Positions 42,993-53,160 of a DNA stretch of 64,000 bases are shown piece by piece. The stretch spans positions 2,666,001 to 2,730,000 of the forward strand of contig NZ_CP179210.1 of the NCBI RefSeq assembly GCF_051201665.1, in the 5' to 3' direction. The DNA comes from Psychrobium sp051201665 (lineage in GTDB: Bacteria > Pseudomonadota > Gammaproteobacteria > Enterobacterales > Psychrobiaceae). A model generated the notes under the pieces. That model had not been told where the DNA came from. It saw only the letters and a program-made list of their open reading frames with translations, and did no database searches. The position numbers and the translations under genes are program-made. Positions within the stretch are counted from its first letter, which is position 1; every line of letters begins with the position of its first letter.

Positions 42993-44537
42993 ATGATGAG
43001 AACACCATTAAAAAGAATTGTAGCCTGTTTACTGTGTTGTACACCATTATCCTGTGCGACAGTCGACAGGTCGCAACAAATTAGTCAACAAACATCTAAC
43101 AAGCATGCCATTAAAGAATATCAAGAAAACTGGACAGATCTCGCCTCACATGAGGCGGCTCCCACATGGTTTCAAGATGCAAAACTCGGCATTTATCTGC
43201 ATTGGGGTGTATATTCGGTGCCAGCATTTGGCACCGAATGGTATCCAAGAAATATGCATTTTAAGCACCGTAAAGAATACAAACATCATATTGAGACCTA
43301 TGGTGAATTAAATGAATTTGGTTACCACGACTTTGTGCCTCTCTTTAAAGGCGAACATTTCGACCCACAGGCTTGGGCAGCATTATTTAAACAAGCCGGC
43401 GCCAAATTCGCCGGGCCCGTTACCGAACATCACGATGGTTTTTCGATGTGGGATAGTGCCCTTACCCCTTGGAATTCAATGGACAGAGGGCCTAAGGTCG
43501 ATGTGACAGGCGAACTAAAAAAGGCCATAACGGCGCAAGGTATGAAGTTTATCGCCACATTTCATCATTCTAAAAATTTACAGCGTTATAACAAAACAGA
43601 TAACCAACCTAATGAACGTTTCAGTCGCACCCACTACCCCTACTTTGAAGGTACACCACCGACTAGCACCGATCCAGAACTAGCGTTGTTGTATGGTAAT
43701 ATGCCTGAAGATGTGTGGAATGAAAAAATATGGTTTGGCAAGCTAAAAGAAGTTATCGACAACTATCAACCAGACATTGTGTGGTTTGATTCCTGGTTAA
43801 ATCAAGTGCCAGAGCATTACCGTAAAAAGTTTTCAGCGTACTATCTTAACCACGCCCAAGCGCTTAACAAGGAGGTGGTAATTATTCGAAAACAAAACGA
43901 TTTGCCCCTATCTTTTAGTGTCGATGACTTAGAAAAATCGCGAAAAAACCATATTGGCAATGCACCTTGGATGACGGATGAAACCATCAGCAAAGGCAGT
44001 TGGTCGTATACTGAAAACTTGCGGGTAAAAAAAGCACAAGATGTGTTGCATGTACTCATCGACGTGGTCAGTAAGAATGGGACTATGTTGCTCAATGTAT
44101 CCCCCAAGGCCAACGGCATCATTCCGCAAAATCAACAAGATGTTCTACGAAAAATGGGCGCATGGTTAGATAAGTATGGGGAATCCATCTATGGAACGCG
44201 TCCTTGGTATACCTTCGGAGAAGGACCAACCAAAGAGCCTGAAGGCCATTTTAAAAACCACAAAGCCTTTGCTAAGGTGAAATACACAAACCAAGATATT
44301 CGTTACACCAAAAAAGGGCAGACAATCTACGCCATCGTGTTGGGAGTACCAGACAAGAAAATAGTCTTAACCGCATTCTCACAAGAGAACCTTAATCCCA
44401 ACAACATTACGCGAGTCACTCGACTCGATTCAAATCAATCAGTGTCATGGAAGCTTACTGACAAGGGCTTAGAAATTTTTACCCCTGACAGGCAAATCGA
44501 CAACATGGCCACAGTGTTTAAAATTAGCAGATTGTAG
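42993..44537 (+). CDS. GH29 alpha-L-fucosidase/alpha-L-galactosidase, exported
   Basis: The 514-residue protein has an N-terminal signal with a possible lipobox (TPLSC, Cys21). The GH29 barrel shows APTWFQDAKLGIYLHWGVYSVPAFGTEWYPR, VTEHHDGFSMWDS (substrate-binding His pair 146-147) and the predicted nucleophile Asp266 in DIVWFDSWLN. The acid/base residue is not assigned. GH29 enzymes remove terminal alpha-L-fucose with retention and some accept alpha-L-galactose, which differs only by the O6 hydroxyl. Given the L-galactose pathway of this locus, either sugar is possible. A strong terminator follows. Confidence 0.9.
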   Translation: MMRTPLKRIVACLLCCTPLSCATVDRSQQISQQTSNKHAIKEYQENWTDLASHEAAPTWFQDAKLGIYLHWGVYSVPAFGTEWYPRNMHFKHRKEYKHHIETYGELNEFGYHDFVPLFKGEHFDPQAWAALFKQAGAKFAGPVTEHHDGFSMWDSALTPWNSMDRGPKVDVTGELKKAITAQGMKFIATFHHSKNLQRYNKTDNQPNERFSRTHYPYFEGTPPTSTDPELALLYGNMPEDVWNEKIWFGKLKEVIDNYQPDIVWFDSWLNQVPEHYRKKFSAYYLNHAQALNKEVVIIRKQNDLPLSFSVDDLEKSRKNHIGNAPWMTDETISKGSWSYTENLRVKKAQDVLHVLIDVVSKNGTMLLNVSPKANGIIPQNQQDVLRKMGAWLDKYGESIYGTRPWYTFGEGPTKEPEGHFKNHKAFAKVKYTNQDIRYTKKGQTIYAIVLGVPDKKIVLTAFSQENLNPNNITRVTRLDSNQSVSWKLTDKGLEIFTPDRQIDNMATVFKISRL

Positions 44538-44555
44538 CGCACGCAGTTGGAATCT

Positions 44556-44590
44556 AACAAAACCAGTGATAACGCTGGTTTTGTTATGTT
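44556..44590 (+). terminator. Terminator after the first GH29 gene
   Basis: AACAAAACCAG (44556-44566) pairs perfectly with CTGGTTTTGTT (44575-44585) around an 8-nt loop. The rest of the 332-bp gap to 44870 is AT-rich promoter-like sequence with no gene. Confidence 0.85.
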
Positions 44591-44869
44591 TTTAGTATAC
44601 AAAAGTCATCCAGAGCAATAAATAACATGCAGGTTACAAACGAGTCAGGCACCCTATTATTATCAAACAGCAATGTTGCAAAATTGTAAAAAACATTAAT
44701 TCAAGGTAAATAAATAAACTATGAATTGTTGACAGTATTTTTATTAACCGCTAATATCACGCTGAACTTTATAGTTAAAAAACACATTTAATGAGTAACA
44801 ATTACACGATAGAAAGTAATGCTCATATTAATCATTGCAATATGAATCACTAAGGTGTTGGGGAATACC

Positions 44870-47647
44870 ATGAATAACAAATATTATAAATCTCTCGTTA
44901 CCGCGGCAATTATCACCAGCCTATCTCAAACAGCCACCGCCAACGATTTAACCGCGATTAGCGCGGTTCAAGATACTTGGACAAATGATACTGGTGCGGG
45001 CTCAGGCGCAAACTACGGCACACAAACGACCCTTAGAATTGACACTAATAAAATGCGGGCGTTCATCCAATTTAACGTCACAGATATCCCTGAAAATCAT
45101 TCAGTGGAATCGGCTATTTTGACATTAACGGCACAAGGGAATAAATCCGGTAACATTCCCGACGTATTTATCGCGCCTGTTGATAGTGCTCCAGACTGGG
45201 ATCAATCGACACTCACCGACTTAACAGATGATGATTTAATCGCTGCCACCAAAGATAGCATTGCCAGTGCAACTGATATTGCGGTGGGTTCTTCGGTAGA
45301 TCTGGATTTGGCAACAACCATTGGCGCCAACGGCATCTATACCTTCATGATTAATATGACTGATGCCGACGCACGAGCGACTAAATTCTACTCGAGTGAG
45401 GCCAGTGCAGCCTTTAGGCCAGTACTTAATATTAAAACAGTCGCTAATATTGTCTCAGATAGCACACCACCTGTGTTTCCTGATAATATTGCTCCGTTTA
45501 ACGTCGATGCAACAGGAAGGACAACAGATATCAGTAGCTTCATTAGCATTAAGGCGACTGATGATACCGATGGCGAAATACAAGCCACTTTTGTGAGCGA
45601 ACCCCGATTAACTTCAGGTATTCACACAATTACTCTGCAAGCAACCGATGCCGCAAATAACAAAGCTACTAAAGACATCACAGTCAACATTACTCCACAA
45701 GTCGTACTAACAGCGCCCGAAAGCTTATCACTACCACCAGGCACAACCGTTAGTGCAAGCGTCGAATTATCGGGGCCAGCAGCCAGTTATCCGGTGACTA
45801 TTGATTATACTATCACCGGAGAAGCCACCGACGACACACACGCGACGTTGACATTCACCGAGCAAAATTACGCCGATGCCCAACAAATAGATATCGCGTT
45901 AAAGGATGTGGCGAAAAATGCACAAAGCGCTGTTTTAACACTCACCGATACCACGAACGTGCAAGCAAGCAATGACACTGTCACGCTGTCAGTCGTTGAC
46001 ACTAATCTACCGCCAAGCCTATCTCTTATACTGAGTCAGAATGAAACAACCATTGCTACCATATCGGCCAGCAATGCCAATAACATGCCTTACATTGACG
46101 GTACTAAAGGGCCTGTTTTAGTGACATTAGACATCAATGACTTTAATAATGGCGACACGCATACGGCTACGTGGTCTGACGGTAGTACTGCATTAGGTGC
46201 AGACAGTCAGAGTTTCGAACTGTCTATCGCCGAATTATCAGGGGATATTACATTAAGCGTTAGCGCCAGTGAAAATAACACCAATGAAAAATTTACCGCC
46301 GAATTATCGACTAAACTGCGCATCGTTCCAAGTGCGCTACCGCCGCTGATTCCGGATGCAGACTCAGACAATGACGGAATACTGGACACCCAAGAAGGTT
46401 TTAATGACGCTGATAATGACGGTATCGTTGATTACCTTGATAACAATGCCGATACAACACAATTGCCTTTGGCAGCAGAACAAGTACCGTTGCAAACTAC
46501 GCCTGACTTAACACTGTCACTAGGAAGTATCACCACAGCGCAAGGCATCGAAGCACGTTCGGCAAATATCACCATCGACGACCTAACCAACCATGTCGCC
46601 TCCGATAGCGCCAATACAATTGATACCGCGTTCTTACCGCTTGCAGGCACCAGCCTATTTAACTTTGCGCTCAACGGTGTCACCGCCGGAGGTAAAGGAA
46701 CCGTCGTTTACGCACTGCCCAATGATGTCGTTATTAGCGAAGATACAGCGCTACGTAAATACACACCAATAGCAGGTTGGACGACATTTGTCAGTGATGG
46801 TGACAACCGAATCGCGTCTGCCGCCAAAAATGAAGCAGGCGATTGTCCAGCACCATTAAGTGAGCACTATATTGATGGCTTAACCGCGGGTGATAGCTGT
46901 GTTGAATTAACCATCAAAGATGGTGGCGTTTATGACGCAGATGGCCTCGAAAATGGCACTATTGAAGATCCTGGCCTGTTCGCAGAGTCGATAACCGTAC
47001 TGCAATGGAATAGCAATGTCATTGAATTACCGGCAACGAGTATCAACGAAAATGATAGTTTGTCGATGACCCGAGATCTCACGACATATTTAGTGGATGC
47101 CGATATAGACAACCTTAGCTTCACGGTTGACAGCGATGCAAGTTGGCTGAGCATAGATCAAGCAGGCATCTTAACAGCCGACCTATCAACCCTCGGCGAT
47201 GGCGACCATACCGCAAACGTTATAGCCAGTGACAATAAGTTCCAAACTGCAACTATCAGCGTTAGCGTAGCCGTCGCCTTTAATTACGCGCCGACACTTG
47301 CCGAATTCGAATTACCCAACGCCACGTTAAATCAAGAATATGTTGGCAATATCGCAAGCGCTATTAGTGATCTCGACAGTGATTCATATACCATTAAAAA
47401 AACTGCCGGACCTTACTGGCTCAAAATCAATGAGATTGGTCAACTTTCAGGCACTCCGTATACGGCGAATATTGGTACCAACACGATTAAATTTAGTATT
47501 ACCGATGATAAAGGCGCCGTCACATTAGCCAGTTTTGATGTTAGTGTGGTCGATGACAACAGCACATCAAGTGCAGGCGCATTCTCCATCGGCGCCATGA
47601 CGTTACTGGGACTATTGGGCCTGCGTCGCAAAAAGACTAACAAGTAA
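44870..47647 (+). CDS. Large cell-surface/secreted multidomain protein with N-terminal DNRLRE module
   Basis: The protein of about 925 residues starts at MNNKYYKSLVTAAIITSLSQTATAND (signal peptide; TTGGGGA 7 nt upstream of 44870). Residues 25-190 form a DNRLRE/CBM96-like domain (DTWTNDTGAGSGANYGTQTTLRI). Ig-like repeats follow (210-500), then calcium-binding thrombospondin type 3-like repeats (DADSDNDGILDTQEG, DADNDGIVDYLDNN, about 505-540). Further Ig/cadherin domains run to 895, and the tail SAGAFSIGAMTLLGLLGLRRKK matches membrane-sorting tails of the GlyGly/PEP-CTERM kind. No catalytic domain is recognised. It probably binds substrate at the cell surface. It forms a single-gene unit with its own terminator. 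Confidence 0.8.
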   Translation: MNNKYYKSLVTAAIITSLSQTATANDLTAISAVQDTWTNDTGAGSGANYGTQTTLRIDTNKMRAFIQFNVTDIPENHSVESAILTLTAQGNKSGNIPDVFIAPVDSAPDWDQSTLTDLTDDDLIAATKDSIASATDIAVGSSVDLDLATTIGANGIYTFMINMTDADARATKFYSSEASAAFRPVLNIKTVANIVSDSTPPVFPDNIAPFNVDATGRTTDISSFISIKATDDTDGEIQATFVSEPRLTSGIHTITLQATDAANNKATKDITVNITPQVVLTAPESLSLPPGTTVSASVELSGPAASYPVTIDYTITGEATDDTHATLTFTEQNYADAQQIDIALKDVAKNAQSAVLTLTDTTNVQASNDTVTLSVVDTNLPPSLSLILSQNETTIATISASNANNMPYIDGTKGPVLVTLDINDFNNGDTHTATWSDGSTALGADSQSFELSIAELSGDITLSVSASENNTNEKFTAELSTKLRIVPSALPPLIPDADSDNDGILDTQEGFNDADNDGIVDYLDNNADTTQLPLAAEQVPLQTTPDLTLSLGSITTAQGIEARSANITIDDLTNHVASDSANTIDTAFLPLAGTSLFNFALNGVTAGGKGTVVYALPNDVVISEDTALRKYTPIAGWTTFVSDGDNRIASAAKNEAGDCPAPLSEHYIDGLTAGDSCVELTIKDGGVYDADGLENGTIEDPGLFAESITVLQWNSNVIELPATSINENDSLSMTRDLTTYLVDADIDNLSFTVDSDASWLSIDQAGILTADLSTLGDGDHTANVIASDNKFQTATISVSVAVAFNYAPTLAEFELPNATLNQEYVGNIASAISDLDSDSYTIKKTAGPYWLKINEIGQLSGTPYTANIGTNTIKFSITDDKGAVTLASFDVSVVDDNSTSSAGAFSIGAMTLLGLLGLRRKKTNK

Positions 47648-47664
47648 AGACCACCAATAAAGCC

Positions 47665-47698
47665 AAAAGGCTGGTGAATGTTTCACCAGCCTTTTTTT
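47665..47698 (+). terminator. Terminator after the DNRLRE surface protein
   Basis: AAAGGCTGGTGA pairs with TCACCAGCCTTT around 5 nt, followed by a T7 run. Confidence 0.92.
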
Positions 47699-48187
47699 GT
47701 ATCCGATACACAACCGTCACGAACAACCTCTTACATTATAGACCTGCCCTCTCATCGTTAAAAGGTATCCCCGTTAGTGACTATTCACGTCTGTTGCAGC
47801 ATGCATTGACTCTGGTGTACCAACGTGTTGCTACTGAACACCAAAGCGCTGTCAATCCCTCCCAGGCGGTCTAGAGCAGCATCCTTGCTGCACCAGCTTG
47901 GATTATCAAATAGCCACACTGTCAATTAGCTAGGTTCTTAGCAACAATTAATGGAAATATAGCCATTCCTATTAATCAAAATGGCCGCGTCAACCAATTG
48001 GAACATCACCAATGGCATTAATGTCAGTGAGCAATGTTATGACGAGAGTAAATAACGCGGTTATCATCTACCGTAAAAAATGAGCAGATATTTAGTACTA
48101 GTAATGGTGTTACGACGGTGGTAGTGGTTTATGGTTTATGGTTTATGGTTTATGGTTTATGGTAAATATAAAGCGGTTGGGAGCGCA
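47699..48187. other. Gene-free gap with simple-sequence repeat
   Basis: About 490 bp between convergent genes contain no supported gene. The only structures seen are a heptanucleotide repeat at 48125-48159 and the terminators at both ends. Confidence 0.6.
48125..48159. repeat. Heptanucleotide tandem repeat (TGGTTTA)x5
   Basis: Five perfect copies of TGGTTTA are followed by one degenerate copy (TGGTAAA). The tract lies in non-coding DNA between two transcription units, so copy-number change would not shift a reading frame. Confidence 0.88.
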
Positions 48188-48215
48188 AAAGGCCGCGTAG
48201 TTTTACGCGGCCTTT
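48188..48215 (-). terminator. Terminator after the second GH29 gene (bidirectional shape)
   Basis: AAAGGCCGCGTA and TACGCGGCCTTT pair perfectly over 12 bp around a 4-nt loop. It lies 17 bp past the stop of the minus-strand GH29 gene. Confidence 0.85.
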
Positions 48216-48231
48216 ATATCGTTGATAACGA

Positions 48232-50130
48232 TTATGACGATGGCGTCAGAATAATTGCTTTAATATCGATGTTCATGGCACGGTAACGTTGATCTTGCGC
48301 TTTAAAATCCTTGGTACTGGCTGTTAATTCAAAGGGTTGTCCCTGCATTAACGTCACTTTTTGAACCCCTGATTGGGTAAATGCCAATGTGCCTATGCTT
48401 GCGTGCCGATAGGCTAAATCCTTGCCTTTTGTGTCTTTTGGTGCTGCGGTATGTTGCTCATTACCATCAAACGCTTGCATTGTTTGCATTTTATTCCCTT
48501 TACCGTACAGCGTAAAATCGAGAGTATTTGTGCCATTGCTGAATGTGAAATCTTTGTCCTTATAGCGCATTGCATAGCTGATTTCGACCTGATAACTGCC
48601 TGCCTGCGGCACATCCAGGTACCAACTGCGAGAAAAGTCTTTCAACATGGAGCGGTAACTTTCTTTGCCGAATTTTCCGTGCTTAGTCGCCTGTTGTCCT
48701 CTCAGCGTTATTTTGCCATACGTATCACCCACACTATGCCTAGGCACAATATTTAGCTCGCCTTCATAGTTCAGTTTGATAATGCTTAAATGAGGATCTT
48801 GTTTGAGCCCTGTTAAGTTGATAATCGTGCTCTTGGCTGTTCGCTTAACGGGTAACTGATTAGTGGTGTCAGTTAGCGGTGACACCCGGATGACAGGATT
48901 AACAAAGCCAGGCAGGACTAACTTATTGTCCTTTGGCCAGTGATGAATATGCAAATACAAGGATCCCGCCTTGGTTGAGATCTGCCCCCAATCTAGTTTT
49001 AGGAAGGGATTGAGTCCGGTGCCAAAAATAGCTTCCTGATTTTGCTCAACCCATTTCCCAACACCTTCAAGAATTTGTTGCTCATACGGCACAATACTAC
49101 CATCGCCTTTAGGACCAATATTGAGTAAAAAATTTCCTCCCATGCTGGCAATATCAGACAGTTTGCGTATTTGAGTCGTTACCTGCTGTTTCACAGGTAA
49201 GCCCTTCACCCAAGACTTATAACCCCACGTATGATAAAAAGTGCCCGGTGTTTCCCATGGAAATTGCGTGATAGGCGCATCGGGCACATGGTTATCAGGC
49301 ATGGTCAAAAAGTCGCCTTGATTGTTCATCACACGCCCATTGATCAAGGCATTGGGTTGATATTTCTTAACCACCTCCCTAAAACGTTTACTTTGCGCGG
49401 GTGTTGGCTCGCCCATATCAAAAAACACTTCGACGATTTCACCGTAGTTTTGCATGAGTTCTTCTAGTTGTGCCACTTGAAAGTCTTCATTGGCTTTTGA
49501 TACTTTTCCAAAGACACTTATTTTGCCATCGACGGGATTTCGTTCAGGGTGAGGACCATTAAAATGCCAATCCGGCGTTGAATAATAAAGCCCAAGTTTC
49601 AACCCGTGACGTTTTGTGGCGTCGCTTAACTCTTTTAATAAATCTTTTTTATAAGGCGTGTAATCTACGATATCAAAATCGGTATGCTTGGAATCAAACA
49701 TCGAAAAACCGTCGTGATGCTTGGTCGTTAAAACGATATACCGCATGCCCGCCTGTTTAGCCAACTTAGCAATGGCGTCGGCATCAAAGTTTTTTGGGTT
49801 AAAGTTTCTTACAACAGCTTGATAGTCCTGTTGTGATATATCGGCGTGTCGCTGAATTTGCTCGCCAAGTTTTTCGATGTGTTGTCCTTGCCACACGCCG
49901 CCAAGATCGGCATAGGCACCAAAGTGGATAAATAAACCAAAGCGCATCGCTTGCCATTTATCGATAGCTTGCTGTGGCTGATTTATCGGCTTGTGTTGAG
50001 CAGGTGACGGTAGCGAATTATCAACGACAGGTTTGTTACACCCAGCTAGAACGGCGATTGTCATTAGACTCATGACCATTATATTTATTTTGGGCAGGTT
50101 AGCGCCAATACAGAGATTAGAAAATTGCAT
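48232..50130 (-). CDS. GH29 alpha-L-fucosidase/alpha-L-galactosidase, lipoprotein, with C-terminal accessory domain
   Basis: The 632-residue protein has a lipoprotein signal (lipobox LAGC, Cys31). The GH29 domain shows WQAMRFGLFIHFGAYADLGGVWQG, LTTKHHDGFSMFDSKHTDFDIVDYT and the predicted nucleophile Asp238 in EVFFDMGEP. A GH29 C-terminal beta domain spans about 355-450. An additional domain of about 150 residues (SWYLDVPQAGSYQVEISYAM...) resembles carbohydrate-binding jelly-roll modules. It belongs to a different subfamily from the GH29 at 42993, to judge by its blocks. It lies downstream of the TonB receptor gene, separated by a terminator-like hairpin, and may be partly co-transcribed with it. 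Confidence 0.9.
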   Translation of the reverse strand: MQFSNLCIGANLPKINIMVMSLMTIAVLAGCNKPVVDNSLPSPAQHKPINQPQQAIDKWQAMRFGLFIHFGAYADLGGVWQGQHIEKLGEQIQRHADISQQDYQAVVRNFNPKNFDADAIAKLAKQAGMRYIVLTTKHHDGFSMFDSKHTDFDIVDYTPYKKDLLKELSDATKRHGLKLGLYYSTPDWHFNGPHPERNPVDGKISVFGKVSKANEDFQVAQLEELMQNYGEIVEVFFDMGEPTPAQSKRFREVVKKYQPNALINGRVMNNQGDFLTMPDNHVPDAPITQFPWETPGTFYHTWGYKSWVKGLPVKQQVTTQIRKLSDIASMGGNFLLNIGPKGDGSIVPYEQQILEGVGKWVEQNQEAIFGTGLNPFLKLDWGQISTKAGSLYLHIHHWPKDNKLVLPGFVNPVIRVSPLTDTTNQLPVKRTAKSTIINLTGLKQDPHLSIIKLNYEGELNIVPRHSVGDTYGKITLRGQQATKHGKFGKESYRSMLKDFSRSWYLDVPQAGSYQVEISYAMRYKDKDFTFSNGTNTLDFTLYGKGNKMQTMQAFDGNEQHTAAPKDTKGKDLAYRHASIGTLAFTQSGVQKVTLMQGQPFELTASTKDFKAQDQRYRAMNIDIKAIILTPSS

Positions 50131-50197
50131 TAAATGTCCTTAGCGGCATCGCCTCGCGATGTATGACATCGATGGTGAGAAACCCCATCATGGAATA

Positions 50198-50222
50198 GAA
50201 AAAGGCCAGAAATTCTGGCCCC
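50198..50222 (-). terminator. Hairpin between TonB receptor and GH29 genes
   Basis: On the minus strand GGCCAGAA/TTCTGGCC is followed by TTTTTC, giving a likely partial terminator after the receptor gene. Confidence 0.7.
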
Positions 50223-50243
50223 TTGTGGATTGATGACGATAAA

Positions 50244-53156
50244 CTAGAAACTGTAACGGACAGCCAAACGGTAGCTTCTGCCATAGTTAAAAATGGAATC
50301 AACACGGCTATCATTTACGCTACTTAGGTTGCCATAAAACTCCTTGGTCAGTCCTGAGTCTTCTGGCGCCGTTAACACATTGAAGGTGCGATCATAACTT
50401 TCCGTTAAGTTCATGGCGGACAAACTCAGCTTAAGTCGTTTTGTAATGTCAAAGTTTGCCGAGAAATCTAGTGTGCCTCGGTCGTCTCTAATCTTGCTAC
50501 TATTACCGCTAGTTATTCCAACCAACGCCTTGGTTCGATAGGCATAGGCTAGACGAAAACTCATACTGTCGTTTTCCCAATAGAGCGTTGCATTCGCCGA
50601 ATGCTTCGAGGTATTGATAAATGGCAAACCATTATATGGGTTAGCCCCATTGTCTGGGTCAACAATAGCGGCGCTGTCGGCATAGGTATAGTTGATGGAC
50701 GTGCCTAGATGTTTAAAAAGTCCCGGCAAAAAGTCATAGTGTTGCTGATAGGCCATTTCCAAGCCTTTGATATCAGCAGACGCCCCATTAATTGTGGTGC
50801 GATATTGCACATTAGCACAGGGCGACGTTGCAGTAAGTTGCTCTGTTTCGTCCAAGCCTGAGCGATCAACAATACAGTTGCCATCGATTGGGTTTTTAAA
50901 TTCTCTAAAGACCGATGAATCGTAACTAAAGCTCTTAAAATCTTTATAGAACAACGCGGCAGACAATAAAGCACCTTCCTCAAAATACCATTCAGCCGAC
51001 AGATCAACCTGATCTGCCAAATACGGCGCTAATTGCGTATTGCCGCCTGTTGCTTCAGGAGTCTCATTCATATTGGTAGATTTTAGCCTAAAATTAGGGT
51101 TTAAATCGTCAATACTAGGTCGCGCCATGACTCTGGCGGCACTAGCGCGTAGGACAATATCGTCGTCTAAGACATAATTAACTGTGACACTCGGTAGCCA
51201 TTCCCCATAGTCATTGTCATCAAAGACAGCAACGGGGGCATCAAAATCACTGGCGGGTACGCTCTCACCATTAACCATAAACATAATGTCTGCAGGATAT
51301 TCATAACCAGAGTGACTTTTGCCTTCAACCGTAGTCCCTGCATAGCGAACGCCAAAGTTACCAGTCAAGTCACCGCCAAGTAACTCAAAGTTAGCTTGAA
51401 CATAGGCGGCATAGGTTGTCTCATCGACTTGCCATGACTTGAGCGGGCTCGCAACAAATAATCCGTCGGTACCATTAGGATAAGCAAGCGCAATACTTGC
51501 GTTAACGTCTGGCGATAACCAGTTTGTCGCCAAACCGGCCGGCGCAATGCCCGCCAAAAACTCTCCGCCCGTGATACTACTATCCACAGCGCCGTCAACT
51601 TGATCGGCAAATATTTTAGTCTTGCCATCTTCAAATTGACTCCACTTTTTAACGGCTTCATCGGCAACGACAGCTTTACTGCGATCCGTATATTTCACGC
51701 CGAACTCTACCGAGGTGATAACGTCATGGTCGATACTACGGCTAAAATCAAAATAAACGCCAGATTTTGAATCATCTACTTCACGCATCTGCACGCGAGC
51801 TTGACCCATTTGCCAGTAACTCGGATCGTCATTATTCCAATTTTGACAGAAACTAAACTCTGGCAAACTGTCACCTTCTGGGCCGGCAACATAATTGACT
51901 CCACACCAGTCACTCGCGTCATTTGAAGGAGAATTAGCCGCCTTAGACCACCAGTTTACCTTGTAGCTGTCACTCCATTGTTGCGACGTATCAGAATAGC
52001 CAACACGTGCCCTCATCATCCAATTTTCACCAATGGCGTGTTCAACTTCTAAGCCGGCGATTAAGGTGTCAGTGGTATTAGTCCATTGACTATTTTGAGC
52101 CTGCGTTCCTGGTTTTTTGGAAAATGCGCTAGTGACAGTACTGGCACGTGAATCATCACCAGGCATAATAGTCACTAATCCATTACGGTGAAGATTATTT
52201 AAGCGCGTTTGTGAATGAATATGATCTATTTCTTGACGCGAAAACGACGCATCAAAACGAATATCCGTACTGTCCGTTGGACGCACTTGCAGGGTAAATG
52301 TCCCCCCTTGTTTAAGCTTTTCATCTAGGTTAACCCGTAATTTCGCGCTATCGGCCATTAACGCCGCCGTATTATCAGGTAAGGTTTCTCCGGTTAGTGC
52401 GTTAATTGCGCCATCAAGTCCATTACCATAAACTTCGTCGCTACGCACGTCCCAACCGTTGGTTGAAAATTCCTCTTTGCGCACACTTTGTTTATCATGA
52501 AATAGCGAGCCCGCTATTCCCACCGTATCGCTAAACTGATATAACCCTGAATAGGAAAATCTTGGGGTTGACTCTTGAGTCAGTTCATTATAGCGGGCCT
52601 CCATCGATACCACGTTGACATTTTTATTTGATGACAAGGGTGCGCGAGTACGTAGATTGATGGAAGCACCTAATGAGCCTTCTTCTTGATTTGCGGCAGG
52701 TGATTTAACGACATCGATACGGCTTAAAATATCCGCCGAAAACAAACTAAGGTCAACCGCTTGATTATCGGTGTTACTAGTCATTGATACGCCATTAAGC
52801 TTGATATCGTTAAGTGACGCTTGCACACCACGCACCGTAATTGTTTGGTTATCACCTTCGCCTCTATCGAGAGAAACACCTGAAATACGAGATAGTGCCT
52901 GAGCAATATTTTCATCTGACGATTTACCTATTTCTTCCGCAATGATTGAATCAGAAATAAACTCAGCGCCTTTTTTGGCATTTAACGCGGAAGTTAAACT
53001 TGAACGCACCCCCGTTACAGAGATGGTCTCAACATCTTTTGTAAGCTGCTCTTTATTGGCGGATTTTTCTGCTGCAAACACATTACTTGCAACCATAGTA
53101 GACAATGCGACGCCGATACAACTGGCTATTTTAGATCGATTAAATTCTTGTAACAT
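50244..53156 (-). CDS. TonB-dependent outer-membrane receptor (oligosaccharide type)
   Basis: This 970-residue protein has a signal peptide (MVASNVFA). A plug domain carries TISVTGVRSSLTSALNAKKGAEFISDSIIAEEIGKSSDENIAQALSRISGVSLDRGEG, matching the Xanthomonas/Caulobacter oligosaccharide-receptor pattern. A beta-barrel follows, ending in RYSF with terminal Phe. It should import the sulfated oligosaccharides released at the surface, energised by TonB-ExbBD. No SusD partner is expected in Gammaproteobacteria and none is seen. The gene lies at the head of the receptor-GH29 unit; 53161-53785 upstream is AT-rich and carries no convincing gene. Confidence 0.93.
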   Translation of the reverse strand: MLQEFNRSKIASCIGVALSTMVASNVFAAEKSANKEQLTKDVETISVTGVRSSLTSALNAKKGAEFISDSIIAEEIGKSSDENIAQALSRISGVSLDRGEGDNQTITVRGVQASLNDIKLNGVSMTSNTDNQAVDLSLFSADILSRIDVVKSPAANQEEGSLGASINLRTRAPLSSNKNVNVVSMEARYNELTQESTPRFSYSGLYQFSDTVGIAGSLFHDKQSVRKEEFSTNGWDVRSDEVYGNGLDGAINALTGETLPDNTAALMADSAKLRVNLDEKLKQGGTFTLQVRPTDSTDIRFDASFSRQEIDHIHSQTRLNNLHRNGLVTIMPGDDSRASTVTSAFSKKPGTQAQNSQWTNTTDTLIAGLEVEHAIGENWMMRARVGYSDTSQQWSDSYKVNWWSKAANSPSNDASDWCGVNYVAGPEGDSLPEFSFCQNWNNDDPSYWQMGQARVQMREVDDSKSGVYFDFSRSIDHDVITSVEFGVKYTDRSKAVVADEAVKKWSQFEDGKTKIFADQVDGAVDSSITGGEFLAGIAPAGLATNWLSPDVNASIALAYPNGTDGLFVASPLKSWQVDETTYAAYVQANFELLGGDLTGNFGVRYAGTTVEGKSHSGYEYPADIMFMVNGESVPASDFDAPVAVFDDNDYGEWLPSVTVNYVLDDDIVLRASAARVMARPSIDDLNPNFRLKSTNMNETPEATGGNTQLAPYLADQVDLSAEWYFEEGALLSAALFYKDFKSFSYDSSVFREFKNPIDGNCIVDRSGLDETEQLTATSPCANVQYRTTINGASADIKGLEMAYQQHYDFLPGLFKHLGTSINYTYADSAAIVDPDNGANPYNGLPFINTSKHSANATLYWENDSMSFRLAYAYRTKALVGITSGNSSKIRDDRGTLDFSANFDITKRLKLSLSAMNLTESYDRTFNVLTAPEDSGLTKEFYGNLSSVNDSRVDSIFNYGRSYRLAVRYSF

Positions 53157-53160
53157 ATGA

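Noticed and set aside
47674..47874. 66-codon ORF after the DNRLRE protein
   Set aside because: It begins inside the terminator stem and has no ribosome site.
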